Below, in pieces: positions 1 through 13,127 of a stretch of 64,000 nucleotides of DNA (positions are counted from its first letter, which is position 1; every line of letters begins with the position of its first letter). The position numbers and the translations under genes are program-made. A model generated the notes under the pieces. The model was given only the letters and a program-made list of their open reading frames with translations. It was not told the origin of the DNA and did no database searches. Location: positions 8,604,001 to 8,668,000 of the forward strand of contig NZ_CP108088.1 in assembly GCF_036192275.1 (NCBI RefSeq). Direction: 5' to 3'. Origin of the DNA: Streptomyces sp. NBC_00250 (GTDB taxonomy: Bacteria > Actinomycetota > Actinomycetes > Streptomycetales > Streptomycetaceae).

Positions 1-198
1 TACGTGGCGGGCCGGATCACGCTGCGGGTGCACTCCGGGCTCGACGCCGTCGGGCTGACGGCCGCCGTCGCCGGGGCGCTCGCCGAGGCGGGGCTCAGCT
101 GCAACGTGGTGGCCGGCTTCCATCACGACCACCTCTTCGTCGAACACGCCCGCGCGGAGGAGGCGCTGGCGGTGCTTGAGCGGCTCACGCGCGGCTGA
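1..198 (+). CDS. ACT-domain protein, 3' part only
   Basis: Only the last 65 codons are present; the frame is open from base 1 and ends at TGA 196-198. The residues read as the second half of a small ACT-type domain: a beta strand (ITLRVHS), a helix (VGLTAAVAGALAEAG), then the CNVVAGFHHDHLFV strand pair and a final helix. Small stand-alone ACT proteins of this kind in actinobacteria are thought to bind amino acids or similar ligands, but the ligand is unknown. The gene begins before the window, so upstream domains cannot be judged. Confidence 0.75.
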   Translation, partial: YVAGRITLRVHSGLDAVGLTAAVAGALAEAGLSCNVVAGFHHDHLFVEHARAEEALAVLERLTRG

Positions 199-246
199 CG
201 ACCGGGGACGCTAATTTGGGGGCACCCCAAAGCAGAGGAGAGCACC

Positions 247-828
247 GTGGGCAAGGTGGTCATGTACAGCTCGGTCTCGGCGGACGGCTTCGTCGCGGAC
301 GAGAATGACCAGCCCGGACCGCTGTTCGACTGGCTGTCCAGCGGTGACGTCCCGTTGGACGAGAGCGGCGTGCTGAAGGTGTCGCAGACGTCCTACGACT
401 ACATCCGGCCGTACTGGGACCAGATCGGGGCGACAGTCGTCGGCCGCCACGTCTTCGACATCACGGACGGCTGGGACGGGCAGCCTCCGGGCGGGATCGA
501 CCACGTGGTCGTCGTGACGCACCGGCCGGAGCCCGAGGGCTGGGACCCCGAGGCACCGTTCCACTTCGTCGACGGCATCGAGGCAGCCGTGGCCAAGGCG
601 CAGGCGCTTGCGGGTGACCGCATCGTCGAGGTCGCCGCCGGCGACGTCGGTGGCCAGGTGCTTGCCGCGGGCCTGATCGACGAGGTGCGCATGGACGTCG
701 TACCCGTCGTGTTCGGGTCCGGCAAGCGCTACTTCGGGTCGGTCCACGCGCAGCACCTGTTGGAGGATCCTGACGTGGTGATTCAGGGCAACCGGGTGCT
801 TCACCTGCGCTATCGCGTGCGCCGGTGA
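247..828 (+). CDS. Dihydrofolate-reductase/RibD C-terminal-like oxidoreductase
   Basis: A 193-residue protein of the DHFR-like RibD_C superfamily, a group of NADPH-dependent reductases of mostly unknown substrate. The N-terminus (VVMYSSVSADGFVADEND) is the usual first strand and loop of the fold; ATVVGRHVFD and the later GDVGGQVLAAGLIDEVRMDVVPVVFGSGKRYF block are the conserved nucleotide-binding and closing strands. The GTG start at 247 follows a GAGGAG ribosome site at about 235-240. It probably acts in the cytoplasm as a stand-alone reductase; no pathway neighbour gives a substrate. Confidence 0.85.
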   Translation: MGKVVMYSSVSADGFVADENDQPGPLFDWLSSGDVPLDESGVLKVSQTSYDYIRPYWDQIGATVVGRHVFDITDGWDGQPPGGIDHVVVVTHRPEPEGWDPEAPFHFVDGIEAAVAKAQALAGDRIVEVAAGDVGGQVLAAGLIDEVRMDVVPVVFGSGKRYFGSVHAQHLLEDPDVVIQGNRVLHLRYRVRR

Positions 829-1196
829 CCGATCTGATCGGGTACACGGAGAAGGACCACCTCTTCACCCAGCTCGGACTCGGCCCAACCGTCGTCCGCC
901 GCGACGACGCCCCCGAGCTCGCGCCCGGCGCCCTGGACGCCCGCCACCAGCAGCGCTGTCTGCGTGCCGTCGAACGCCGCCGCCCTCGCCCGCGACCGCG
1001 CCACCGACGCCGACAGAAGGCGCTCTCCACCACTCTGTGCCGGGGCGAATGAGCCGTCTGCGCCACCGAACGCCCTTGCTTGGACGTTTGACCGCCGCAG
1101 CTCACTCCTTCGGGCGTACGCTGGGGCTTTCGCGGGGCCACCCGCTCGACGCCCTGACCGTGCGCCGGGCGTGCGCCCCCGGTGTGGGGGTGGAAC
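829..1196. other. Intergenic stretch with uncertain coding traces
   Basis: There is no convincing gene here. A frame opening with GTG at 825 overlaps the stop of the reductase gene and keeps G/C in nearly every third position for about 45 codons. The bias then moves to another frame (from about 964) for a further 20-odd codons before fading. This looks like a decayed or frameshifted short gene, but the peptides match nothing I recognise. The stretch must also hold the promoter of the large regulator that follows. Confidence 0.35.
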
Positions 1197-4100
1197 GTGG
1201 CACGTCAGGACGGCGGGTCGGCCCGTCAGGGATTCGGCCTCATCGAGCGCGAGGCGGCGCTCACCGCGGCCGAGGAGGCGCTTGACCTCCTGACAGGTCT
1301 GGCGGACGAGCCGCCGTGGCCCGACCGCGTCCCCGCACCCCGCGAGGCCGCCCGTGGACCCCGCCTGGTCGCCGTGCCGAATCTGGTTCCTCAGCAGGGA
1401 ACGGGCCCTCGGCCCGCGACGGGTGCCGACCACGTCCGGACCGGTGAACCCGAACGAACGGCCGATCACGCCCGGACCGGCGACTCCGCCCGACCGGGCG
1501 ACCCCGCCGGCGAGGCCCCCGGCCGCCGCCCGGACACCGGCCGCGGCGGCATCCTCGCCTACGCCGCCCCCGCGGGCCTCGGCAAGACCACGCTGCTCGC
1601 CGAGATCCGCCGTCGCGCCGGCGCCCGCGGCTGCACGGTCCTCTCCGCGCGCGGCGGCGACCAGGAGCAGCGGGTCGCCTTCCACGTCGCCCGGCAGCTC
1701 CTCCAGCCGCAGCTGGCCCACGCCTCCGACGCCGAACTCCGCGAACGCCTCGGCTCCTGGTACGACATCGTCGGCCCCGCCCTCGGGCTCCGGGCCTCCG
1801 TCGAGGGCTCGCCGCCCGACCCGCAGGGACTGCGCGACGGGCTCGACTGGGTCCTCACCCATCTCGCCGTACGCCGCGCACCCCTCGTCGTCGTCCTCGA
1901 CGACGTCCACTGGGCCGACCCCGAATCCCTCGGCTGGCTCGCCGCCTTCGCCCCACGCGCCGAGGAGCTGCCCATGCTCCTCGTCGTCGCCTACCGGCCC
2001 GACGAACTCCCTGCCGAGGGCGTGGAGTTCACCGGACGCAGGTCGGGGCAGCGGCCCCTCGGGCTCGCCCCGCTCACCTCCGGCGCCGTCGCCCGGCTCG
2101 TCCGCGACCGCGTCGGAGCCCACGCCGACGACACCTTCTGCCGCGACTTCTGGACCGTCACCTCCGGCAACCCCTTCGAGACGGTCGAACTCGCCGCCAA
2201 GGTCCGCGACCGAGGACTCGAACCCACCGCCGACGGCGCCCACGAGCTCCGCGACCTCGCCGCCGCCCTCAAGGGCACCGGCCTCGTCACCCGCCTCGAA
2301 CGCCTCGGCCCCGCCACCGTCCGCCTCGCCTGGGCCTGCGCCGTCCTCGGCACCGAGATCTCCCCCCAGCTCGCGGGGGCCGTCGCCGGTCTCGGCGGCG
2401 AGGCGGTCGCCGAGTGCGCCGCCCGACTGCGCGAGGCCCGGGTCCTCGCCGAGACCGAAGGCCCCGACGAACCCCTCCAGTTCGTCCACCCCCTCATCGC
2501 GACCACCGTCTACCGCTCCATCCCCGCCGCCACCCGTGTGGCCCTGCACGGGCAGGCGGCCTGGTGCGTCGTCGACGCCGGCCTCGGACCCACCGCCGCC
2601 GCCCGCCACCTCCTGGAGACCCACCCCGAGGGCGACCCCTGGGTCGTGAACCAGCTGCGCGCCGCCGCCGGGGAGAACCTCCGGGCCGGAGCCCCCGACG
2701 CGGCCCGCCGCTTCCTCGCCCGCGCCCTGCGCGAGCCGCCCGCCGCCGACGACCGGGCCGCCGTCCTCTACGAACTGGGCTGCTCCTCGCTCCTCACCGA
2801 ACCCGCCACCACCGTCAACCATCTGCGCGCCGCCCTGGAGGAGCCTGTCGCCGACCCGGCGCTCCGCCACGGCATCGTCTACCGCCTCTCCCAGGTCCTC
2901 GCCCACAGCGACCGGCTCGTCGAGGCCTCCGAGCTCCTCGGCCGCGAGGCCCGCAAGGCCACCGACGCCCGCAGCCGGCTGCGGATGCAGGCCGAGAAGT
3001 TCATGTGGGACGCCTTCCGCGCCGACGAACCCGAGTCGCCCGCGCGTTCCCGCCGCCTCTCGGCCCTCGCGGACCGGCTGACCGGCCGCGACCTCACCGA
3101 GCGGTACATCATCGGCCTCCGCGCCTGGGACGCCACCCTGCGCGCAGAACCCTCCGCGGTCGCCCTCCGCCATGCCGAACGCGCCCTCGAAGGGGGCCTG
3201 AGCTGGGCCGACGAGAGCCGCGGCTTCGAAGTGCCGGTCCTCGTCGCCCTCACCCACCTGTACGCCGACCGGCCCGGCCGCGCCGAGGAGCTGTTCGCCG
3301 CCGGCACCGCCGAGTTCGAGAACCAGGGCTGGCGCGGCGCCCACCTCTCCTTCGCGTACACCCTGCTCGGCTACATCCGCTACCGGCGCGGCCGCCTCGT
3401 CGAGGCCGAGGACTTCGTCCGCGCGGGCCTCCGCCTCTCCGAGCGCGTCGGACCCCGGACCCCCGCGCAGTGGTACGCGGTCGGCGCCACCATCGAGGTG
3501 CTGCTCGCCCGCGGCCGCACCGAGGAGGCCGCCAGGATCGCCGACGCCCACGACTTCGGCGAGCCCTTCCCCGCCGCCGTCACCTTCCCCGACTCCCAGA
3601 CCGTCCACGCGGAACTGCTCCTGGCCCGGGGACGTACCGAGGAGGCCGCCGCCGAGCTGGCCGCCGTCGGCCGCCGCCTCGACCCGCGCGGCATGCGCAA
3701 TCCGGCCTGGTGCCCCTGGCAGCTCCACCTGGCCCTCGCCGAGGCCGCCACCACCCCCGGCCGGGCCCGCGCCACCGCTCACGACGCGGTCGCGCGTGCC
3801 CGCCAGTACGGGGCGCCCTCCGCGATCGGCCAGGCGCTGCGGGTGACCGCCGAGGTGTCCGAGCCCTCCGAGCGCGTGAAGCTCCTGGAGGAGTCCGTCG
3901 ACTGGCTCGACCAGTCACCCGCCGCGTACGAGCTGGCCCGCTCCCTCGTCGCCCTCGGCGCGGCCCTGCGCCGCACGGAACGCGCCGGAGAGGCCGCCGA
4001 GCACCTCTACCGCGGTCTGGAGGCCGCCCAGGACTGCGGTGCCGACGCCCTCGTCGAGGTCGCCCGCGCCGAGCTGGCGGCGGCCGGACTCCGCCCCCGA

Positions 4101-4325
4101 GCCCTTCATTCCGCGGGCACCGACACGCTCACCGCCCGTGAGCGCGCCGCCGCCGATCTCACCGTCCGCGACCAGGACGCCGCCGCCGTCCTGGGTCTCG
4201 ACGCGACCACCGTGGCCCGTCTCCTGTCGGCCGTCTACCGCAAGCTGGGGACCGACCGCACGGGCCTCGCCCAGGCCCTGGGGAACACCGGACGGGAGCC
4301 GCGCGACCCCGCCGGACAGAGCTGA
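1197..4325 (+). CDS. LAL-type (large ATPase, LuxR-like) transcriptional regulator
   Basis: About 1042 residues, the usual size of LAL/MalT-type regulators. An AAA/STAND ATPase module carries a Walker A (GLGKTT, Lys about 130) and a Walker B (VVVLDDVHWAD, Asp about 235), the DDVHWAD form being typical of LuxR-AAA proteins. A long helical TPR-like region follows (about residues 480-960). A C-terminal LuxR-type helix-turn-helix begins at TLTARERAA (about residue 975) but is shortened and lacks the usual G-x-S-N-x-E-I-A segment. GTG 1197 is preferred to GTG 1182 because GGGGGTGG lies 4-10 bases upstream. It probably controls transcription in response to a small ligand; targets unknown. Confidence 0.85.
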   Translation: MARQDGGSARQGFGLIEREAALTAAEEALDLLTGLADEPPWPDRVPAPREAARGPRLVAVPNLVPQQGTGPRPATGADHVRTGEPERTADHARTGDSARPGDPAGEAPGRRPDTGRGGILAYAAPAGLGKTTLLAEIRRRAGARGCTVLSARGGDQEQRVAFHVARQLLQPQLAHASDAELRERLGSWYDIVGPALGLRASVEGSPPDPQGLRDGLDWVLTHLAVRRAPLVVVLDDVHWADPESLGWLAAFAPRAEELPMLLVVAYRPDELPAEGVEFTGRRSGQRPLGLAPLTSGAVARLVRDRVGAHADDTFCRDFWTVTSGNPFETVELAAKVRDRGLEPTADGAHELRDLAAALKGTGLVTRLERLGPATVRLAWACAVLGTEISPQLAGAVAGLGGEAVAECAARLREARVLAETEGPDEPLQFVHPLIATTVYRSIPAATRVALHGQAAWCVVDAGLGPTAAARHLLETHPEGDPWVVNQLRAAAGENLRAGAPDAARRFLARALREPPAADDRAAVLYELGCSSLLTEPATTVNHLRAALEEPVADPALRHGIVYRLSQVLAHSDRLVEASELLGREARKATDARSRLRMQAEKFMWDAFRADEPESPARSRRLSALADRLTGRDLTERYIIGLRAWDATLRAEPSAVALRHAERALEGGLSWADESRGFEVPVLVALTHLYADRPGRAEELFAAGTAEFENQGWRGAHLSFAYTLLGYIRYRRGRLVEAEDFVRAGLRLSERVGPRTPAQWYAVGATIEVLLARGRTEEAARIADAHDFGEPFPAAVTFPDSQTVHAELLLARGRTEEAAAELAAVGRRLDPRGMRNPAWCPWQLHLALAEAATTPGRARATAHDAVARARQYGAPSAIGQALRVTAEVSEPSERVKLLEESVDWLDQSPAAYELARSLVALGAALRRTERAGEAAEHLYRGLEAAQDCGADALVEVARAELAAAGLRPRALHSAGTDTLTARERAAADLTVRDQDAAAVLGLDATTVARLLSAVYRKLGTDRTGLAQALGNTGREPRDPAGQS

Positions 4326-4381
4326 CCGCCCGGAGCCGCCCGGCGCGTCGCATCGCGCGCCGGGGCACGTACCATGGCCGT

Positions 4382-4882
4382 ATGTCCTTCCTCCGCCGCC
4401 GCAGCGCCGCCACTCCCGCGGGCCCGGACTTCGATGTCCTGGCCATGGACCCGGGGGACTGGCCCGGCAATCTCGGCGCCGGCCTGCTGCCCGCCCCCGA
4501 CGGTTCCTGCCAGGGCGTCTTCCTCCGGTACGACCTGTTCGGCGGCCGCGGCCCCGCGATGATCATCGGCAATCTGCCCGAGGGCTCCCCGGCGCGCGAG
4601 CTCGCCGACGGCCAGATCCCCTTCGAGGTGGCCCAGCTCCTCGCCGCCCTCGAGAACGACGAGCCCGTCGATGTCCTCGACACCGAGGACTGCCCCGTGA
4701 TGCAGGGCGACAACCTCCTCATCGTTCGTCGCCTCAAGCTCTCCGAGAGCCGTATCTCCTGCGTCCAGTTCGACCGCAGCGACAACGTCCTCGTCACGAT
4801 CGCCAGTTGGGACCGGCCGATCACCGACGACCTGTACGCGCTGCTCAAGCCGCTGCCCGCCGAGCTGTTCCAGCAGGGCTGA
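4382..4882 (+). CDS. Conserved actinobacterial protein of unknown function
   Basis: A 166-residue soluble protein without signal peptide or membrane segments. I recognise it only as the kind of conserved protein that sits next to an S4 gene in streptomycetes, not as a characterised family. It begins with a basic stretch (SFLRRRSAA) and holds an acidic middle with LAALENDEPVDVLD, followed by two hydrophobic strand blocks. ATG 4382 opens the frame. Its stop is 16 bases before the S4 gene, so the two are probably co-transcribed. No catalytic motif is visible. Confidence 0.7.
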   Translation: MSFLRRRSAATPAGPDFDVLAMDPGDWPGNLGAGLLPAPDGSCQGVFLRYDLFGGRGPAMIIGNLPEGSPARELADGQIPFEVAQLLAALENDEPVDVLDTEDCPVMQGDNLLIVRRLKLSESRISCVQFDRSDNVLVTIASWDRPITDDLYALLKPLPAELFQQG

Positions 4883-4898
4883 CGGGGAGCGGGGGCCG

Positions 4899-5267
4899 AT
4901 GAGCGCACGCGTCGACAGCTGGATCTGGGCGGTCCGCCTCACCAAGACCCGTGCCCAGGCCGCCGCGGCCTGCCGGGCCGGACACGTCAAGGTCAACGGC
5001 GAACGGGCCAAGCCCGCCCAGCCGGTGAAGCCCGGCGACGAGGTCCGGCTCTTCCACGGCGGACGGGAGCGGATCGTCGAGGTCAAGGTGCTCCACGCCA
5101 AGCGGATCGGCCCGCCGGTCGCCGCCGAGGCGTACGTGGACAACAGCCCGCCCCCGCCGCCGCGCGAGCAGGTGGCCGTCGCCGCCGTACGCGACCGGGG
5201 CACCGGACGCCCCACCAAGCGCGACCGCCGCGAACTCGACGAGCTGCGCGGTGGCCGCCGCGCCTGA
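4899..5267 (+). CDS. RNA-binding S4-domain protein (Hsp15-like)
   Basis: A 122-residue protein with an N-terminal S4 fold: RVDSWIWAVRLTKTRAQAAAACRAGHVKVNG, then KPGDEVRL. This pattern is shared by Hsp15/YrfH-type proteins, which bind structured RNA; Hsp15 of E. coli rescues stalled 50S subunits that carry nascent chains. The C-terminal third is basic and low in complexity (GTGRPTKRDRRELDELRGGRR), as in actinobacterial members. A GGAGCGGGGG ribosome site precedes ATG 4899. It forms a probable two-gene unit with the unknown protein upstream and ends at a strong shared terminator. Confidence 0.88.
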   Translation: MSARVDSWIWAVRLTKTRAQAAAACRAGHVKVNGERAKPAQPVKPGDEVRLFHGGRERIVEVKVLHAKRIGPPVAAEAYVDNSPPPPPREQVAVAAVRDRGTGRPTKRDRRELDELRGGRRA

Positions 5268-5278
5268 GCCGCACCGGC

Positions 5279-5318
5279 CGGAGGGCCGCCCCGGGACTGC
5301 CCCGGTGGCGGCCCTCCG
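5279..5318. terminator. Bidirectional hairpin between S4 gene and geosmin synthase
   Basis: A 12-bp perfect outer stem (5279-5290 with 5307-5318) continues, after one unpaired T, into a 5-bp inner stem (5291-5295 with 5301-5305) and a 5-base loop. It lies between two convergent genes, 11 bases after the S4 stop and 18 bases from the end of the geosmin synthase gene, so it can serve both. There is no T-run, as is common in Streptomyces. Confidence 0.85.
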
Positions 5319-5336
5319 CCGTATCGACGGTCGGTG

Positions 5337-9675
<4,339 letters not shown>

Positions 9676-9992
9676 GGCAGCCTCCAGGGGCGGGGGTGAC
9701 ACCGGGGCGTGCGGGGCCGAACCCGTACAGGGGTATCGGCTCCCGGGCGATCCGTCAATCACGCCTGCGCAAAGGGAAGTTCCCACGTCAGAGTGGGATT
9801 GGAGGCCATCTGGCGGAGTTTCGCGGAGACGGGTCCCGGGCCTGGGACGCGTCAGTGGAGTGGACCATTGGCTCGGGTCCTAAGTCGAGCGAGTCGCTCC
9901 GTCGGCGGTGAAACCGATGCGCCGCGTCCCGGTGTGTCGGCACCGGGCGCACGGCGCACCCTCCCCCGTGTCGTCGGTCGGTCCCGCCCTCT
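9676..9992. other. Upstream region of the amidase gene
   Basis: A 317-base gap between two leftward genes with no supported ORF. It should contain the amidase promoter. On the minus strand a TTGACG hexamer is followed by GATACC with roughly consensus spacing (around 9730-9760), a possible but unproven -35/-10 pair. No hairpin is evident beyond the phosphotransferase-like gene. Confidence 0.4.
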
Positions 9993-11120
9993 TCAGCGCG
10001 TCCCGACCGCCGCGCGCACGGCCCGCCGTGCCATGGCGCAGTCGTCGTGCAGCCGCCTCAGGAGCAGCCGCTGTTCCTCTCCGGGCGCGAGCGCGCCCGT
10101 GGGCACCGGTACGGAACCGGCGGGCGGAGCCTCCTTCATGGTGCGCTGCACCGCCGTCTCGTAGGTGCGGATCTCCCGCGTCAGCACGATCATCAGGTTC
10201 ACCAGGAAGGCGTCCCGGGAGGCCGGGCCCGCCTGCTGGGCGAGCTGACTGATCTGGCGCCGGGCCAGCGGCGCGTCGGCGAGCACCGCCCAGAGGGTCG
10301 CCAGGTCGTAGCCGGGCAGGTACCAGCCGGCGTGCTCCCAGTCGACGAGGACCGGTCCGGCGGGGGAGAGGAGGATGTTGGAGAGCAGGGCGTCACCGTG
10401 GCAGAACTGGCCCATGCCCTGGCGGCCACCCGCGTGTGCCAGACCGTGCAGCAGCTTCTGCAGGTCGTCCCGGTCCCGGTCCGTGAAGAGGCCGAGCTCG
10501 TGGTAGCGCGTGATCCGGGTGCCGTAGTCCAGCGGCGCGTCGAAGGTCCCGGCCGGCGGCCGCCAGGCGTTGAGCCGGGCGATCGCGCCGAGCGCGGCCC
10601 GCACGTCGGCCCGGGGCGGAGCCTCGACGGGGTGGCGCGAGAGCGCCGCCGCCCGTCCGGGCATCCGCTCGATCACCAGCGTGCAGTTCTCCGGGTCCGC
10701 CGCGATCAGCCGCGGCGCCCGCACCGGCGGACGGTGGCGGACGAAGGAGCGGTAGGAAGCTATCTCGTGCCGGAACCGCTCGACCCACGCGGGGGAGTGG
10801 TCCAGTAAACACTTCGCGACCGCCGTGGTCCGCCCGGTCGTTCCGACGATCAGTACGGAACGACCGCTGCGTCGCAGCACCTGTACCGGGTTGAACTCCG
10901 GGCAGATGCGGTGGACGGAGGCGATCGCCATCTTCAACTGAGCCCCCTGGGGGCCGGACAGATCGATTCTCCCGCTGATCGGCTGGGTACCCGTGCCGCC
11001 GGTCCAGCGCCGCGGCCGGACGGCCTGCGGGGCGGGAGCGAGGTAGGGTCCGGCGCCGGCCTGGACGATGCGGTGCTGCGGCCGGGGCGGGGCGGACACG
11101 GAGGACGATGCTGTGTACAT
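9993..11120 (-). CDS. Aminoglycoside-phosphotransferase-family kinase-like protein
   Basis: A 375-residue protein with the APH kinase core: a nucleotide-lobe segment [13 protein letters not shown], then [13 protein letters not shown] (catalytic HGD-x4-N loop) and [18 protein letters not shown] (Mg-binding D). A long Pro/Gly-rich N-terminal stretch (about 60 residues) precedes the fold and includes [15 protein letters not shown]. Such proteins phosphorylate small molecules; the substrate here is unknown and resistance should not be assumed. ATG 11120 is preferred because the N-terminal extension looks conserved in Streptomyces homologues. It is divergent from the NsdA-like gene across 233 bases. 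Confidence 0.82.
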   Translation of the reverse strand: MYTASSSVSAPPRPQHRIVQAGAGPYLAPAPQAVRPRRWTGGTGTQPISGRIDLSGPQGAQLKMAIASVHRICPEFNPVQVLRRSGRSVLIVGTTGRTTAVAKCLLDHSPAWVERFRHEIASYRSFVRHRPPVRAPRLIAADPENCTLVIERMPGRAAALSRHPVEAPPRADVRAALGAIARLNAWRPPAGTFDAPLDYGTRITRYHELGLFTDRDRDDLQKLLHGLAHAGGRQGMGQFCHGDALLSNILLSPAGPVLVDWEHAGWYLPGYDLATLWAVLADAPLARRQISQLAQQAGPASRDAFLVNLMIVLTREIRTYETAVQRTMKEAPPAGSVPVPTGALAPGEEQRLLLRRLHDDCAMARRAVRAAVGTR

Positions 11121-11353
11121 GGAGGTGACAGATCCCTTCGTGTGCCGACGAGTTGCGTGCGTCGCCCCGCCCGCCCCCGGTCCGCACCCTGGGGAATGAG
11201 GGCCGGTCGGCGGGGCGGGGTGGCGCGTTCCTACCTGACACCCGGGCGCGGGTGGCGGAACATCGAGCGGGCCATGGCGAACCCTGGCGAATTGTCGCCA
11301 GGCCTATGACAGGCGGCTAGATTCAACTCAGCCGAGAACCTGGGGGCTTAGAC

Positions 11354-12847
11354 GTGACCGGACAAACCAACACCCGCCTGGCAGACCTGTTCGGCCTGGC
11401 CGGCTGGTCCAAGGGCGAACTCGCGAGACTCGTCAACCGGCAGGCGGCGGCCATGGGCCACCCCCAGCTGGCGACCGACACCTCGCGGGTGCGGCGGTGG
11501 ATCGACCGGGGCGAAACCCCGCGCGATCCCGTCCCCCGGGTGCTGGCAGCACTGTTCACCGAGCGACTCGGCCGTGTCGTGACCATCGAGGACCTCGGGT
11601 TCGTACGACACGGGCGCAGCGGAAAGCGGCAGGACGTCAGGAAGACGGAGAACCCTGACGGGCTGCCCTGGGCACCCGATCGTACGGCGGCGGTCCTCAC
11701 CGAATTCACGGGAATGGACCTCATGCTCAACCGACGCGGCCTGGTGGGCGCGGGTGCCGCGCTTGCCGCCGGCTCCGTACTCAGCAATGCCATGCACGAC
11801 TGGCTGCAGACCGACCCCGCTCGCCAGGGAGCCCCCCAACGGGCCACCGATCCCCTCCACGCCGACCCCGCTGGGTTCGACCGCTACGAGGCCGCCCCCA
11901 TCGGGTCGGAGGAGATCGAGGCTCTGGAGCACTCGGTGGAGGTGTTCCGTGCCTGGGACGCCTCCCGGGGTGGCGGTCTCCAGCGCAAGGCCGTGGTGGG
12001 CCAGCTCAACGAGGTGGGCGGCATGCTCGCCTACCGCCACGCCGACCACCTCCAGCGGCGCCTCTGGGGCGTCGCCGCCAACCTGGCCGTCCTGGCCGGC
12101 TGGATGTCCCACGACGTGGGCCTCGAACCCACCGCACAGAAGTACTTCGTGATCGCCGCCCACGCGGCCCGCGAGGGCGGCGACCGGCCCCGGGCCGGTG
12201 AGGCGCTGTCCCGTGCCGCCCGCCAGATGGTGCACCTGGGCAGGCCGGACGACGCCCTCGACCTGATGAAGCTCGCCAAGGACGGCTCGGGCGAACGCGT
12301 CCTGCCCCGGACACGGGCCATGTTCCACACGATCGAGGCCTGGGCGCAGGCCTCGATGGGCCGGGGACAGGCCATGCGCCGCACCCTCGGCGAGGCCGAG
12401 GACCTGTTCGTGTCCGACCGGCGCGACGAGAAGAACCCCAGTTGGATGCAGAACTTCGACGAGGCCGACATGCACGGCATGCAGGCCCTCGCCTACCGCA
12501 CCCTCGCCGATCACGATCCGGCCGCCGCGGTCCCGGCCCAGCGTCACGCCAAGCTGGCGCTGGAACTGCGGCGCGGAGGCCACGACCGCTCGAAGCTCTT
12601 CGATCACATCTCGCTCGCCTCGGCCTGCTTCATCGCCGACGACCCGGAGCAGGCCGACCGGTACGCCCGGCTCGCCCTGATGTCGATGGGGGAGACCTCG
12701 TCCCACCGCACCTGGGACCGGCTCCGGGAGATGTATCGGCTGACCGGGCAGTACGCCGGCTACGCGAGGATCGAGCACCTGCGCGAGGAGATCGAACTGG
12801 CCCTGCCGAGGTCGCCGGTCAACCGACCGAGGACGGGGCAGGCCTGA
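11354..12847 (+). CDS. NsdA-family regulator with TPR-like repeats
   Basis: A 497-residue protein with the architecture of NsdA (SCO5582), a negative regulator of Streptomyces differentiation and antibiotic production. The first 90 residues contain the family signature: WSKGELARLVNRQAAAMG, TDTSRVRRWIDRGETPRDPVPRVLAALF and IEDLGF, with a helix-turn-helix-like character. A short hydrophobic stretch follows (GAGAALAAGSVLSNAM), then helical TPR-like repeats to the end. GTG 11354 opens the frame. It is probably a paralogue rather than NsdA itself, so no symbol is given. Divergent from the phosphotransferase-like gene. Confidence 0.8.
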   Translation: MTGQTNTRLADLFGLAGWSKGELARLVNRQAAAMGHPQLATDTSRVRRWIDRGETPRDPVPRVLAALFTERLGRVVTIEDLGFVRHGRSGKRQDVRKTENPDGLPWAPDRTAAVLTEFTGMDLMLNRRGLVGAGAALAAGSVLSNAMHDWLQTDPARQGAPQRATDPLHADPAGFDRYEAAPIGSEEIEALEHSVEVFRAWDASRGGGLQRKAVVGQLNEVGGMLAYRHADHLQRRLWGVAANLAVLAGWMSHDVGLEPTAQKYFVIAAHAAREGGDRPRAGEALSRAARQMVHLGRPDDALDLMKLAKDGSGERVLPRTRAMFHTIEAWAQASMGRGQAMRRTLGEAEDLFVSDRRDEKNPSWMQNFDEADMHGMQALAYRTLADHDPAAAVPAQRHAKLALELRRGGHDRSKLFDHISLASACFIADDPEQADRYARLALMSMGETSSHRTWDRLREMYRLTGQYAGYARIEHLREEIELALPRSPVNRPRTGQA

Positions 12848-13052
12848 GGGGCTTCGGCCTCCATGGCGCTGCCGAACTACGAAGCCGGAATACGAAGCCG
12901 GACTACGAGGCCGAGCAACCGGGTCGCGGCCGAGGAGCCTCACGCGCCGTCGTCAACGAGCTGTCGCCGAGCGGCAGTCGGTGACCTGGGCTGTCGTGCC
13001 ACAGCGTCGTGGTACGCCGGGCCGCCGTGCGTGTGCGCCGGGCCACAGGTGG

Positions 13053-13070
13053 GTCGGGGCGCGCCCCGAC
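13053..13070. other. GC-rich palindrome between convergent genes
   Basis: A perfect 18-base palindrome (arms GTCGGGGCG and CGCCCCGAC without a loop) lies in the 280-base convergent gap between the NsdA-like and phosphatase genes, followed by a second imperfect GC hairpin to about 13090. It is a plausible weak terminator. No ORF is supported in the gap. Confidence 0.4.
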
Positions 13071-13127
13071 GGGGCCGAACGGCCGCCCCGTACCGGGGGT
13101 TTCAGCGTCCGATCCGCTCCCGGAGGT

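Noticed and set aside
810..3782. A 990-codon open frame antisense to the LAL regulator
   Set aside because: It mirrors the codon pattern of the regulator on the other strand, is Gly/Glu/Ala-rich low-complexity text and has no domain. The sense frame has ATPase and helix-turn-helix motifs.
9993..11120. Aminoglycoside-resistance gene
   Set aside because: Only the general APH kinase fold is present. The long conserved N-terminal extension and stand-alone position do not support a resistance function.
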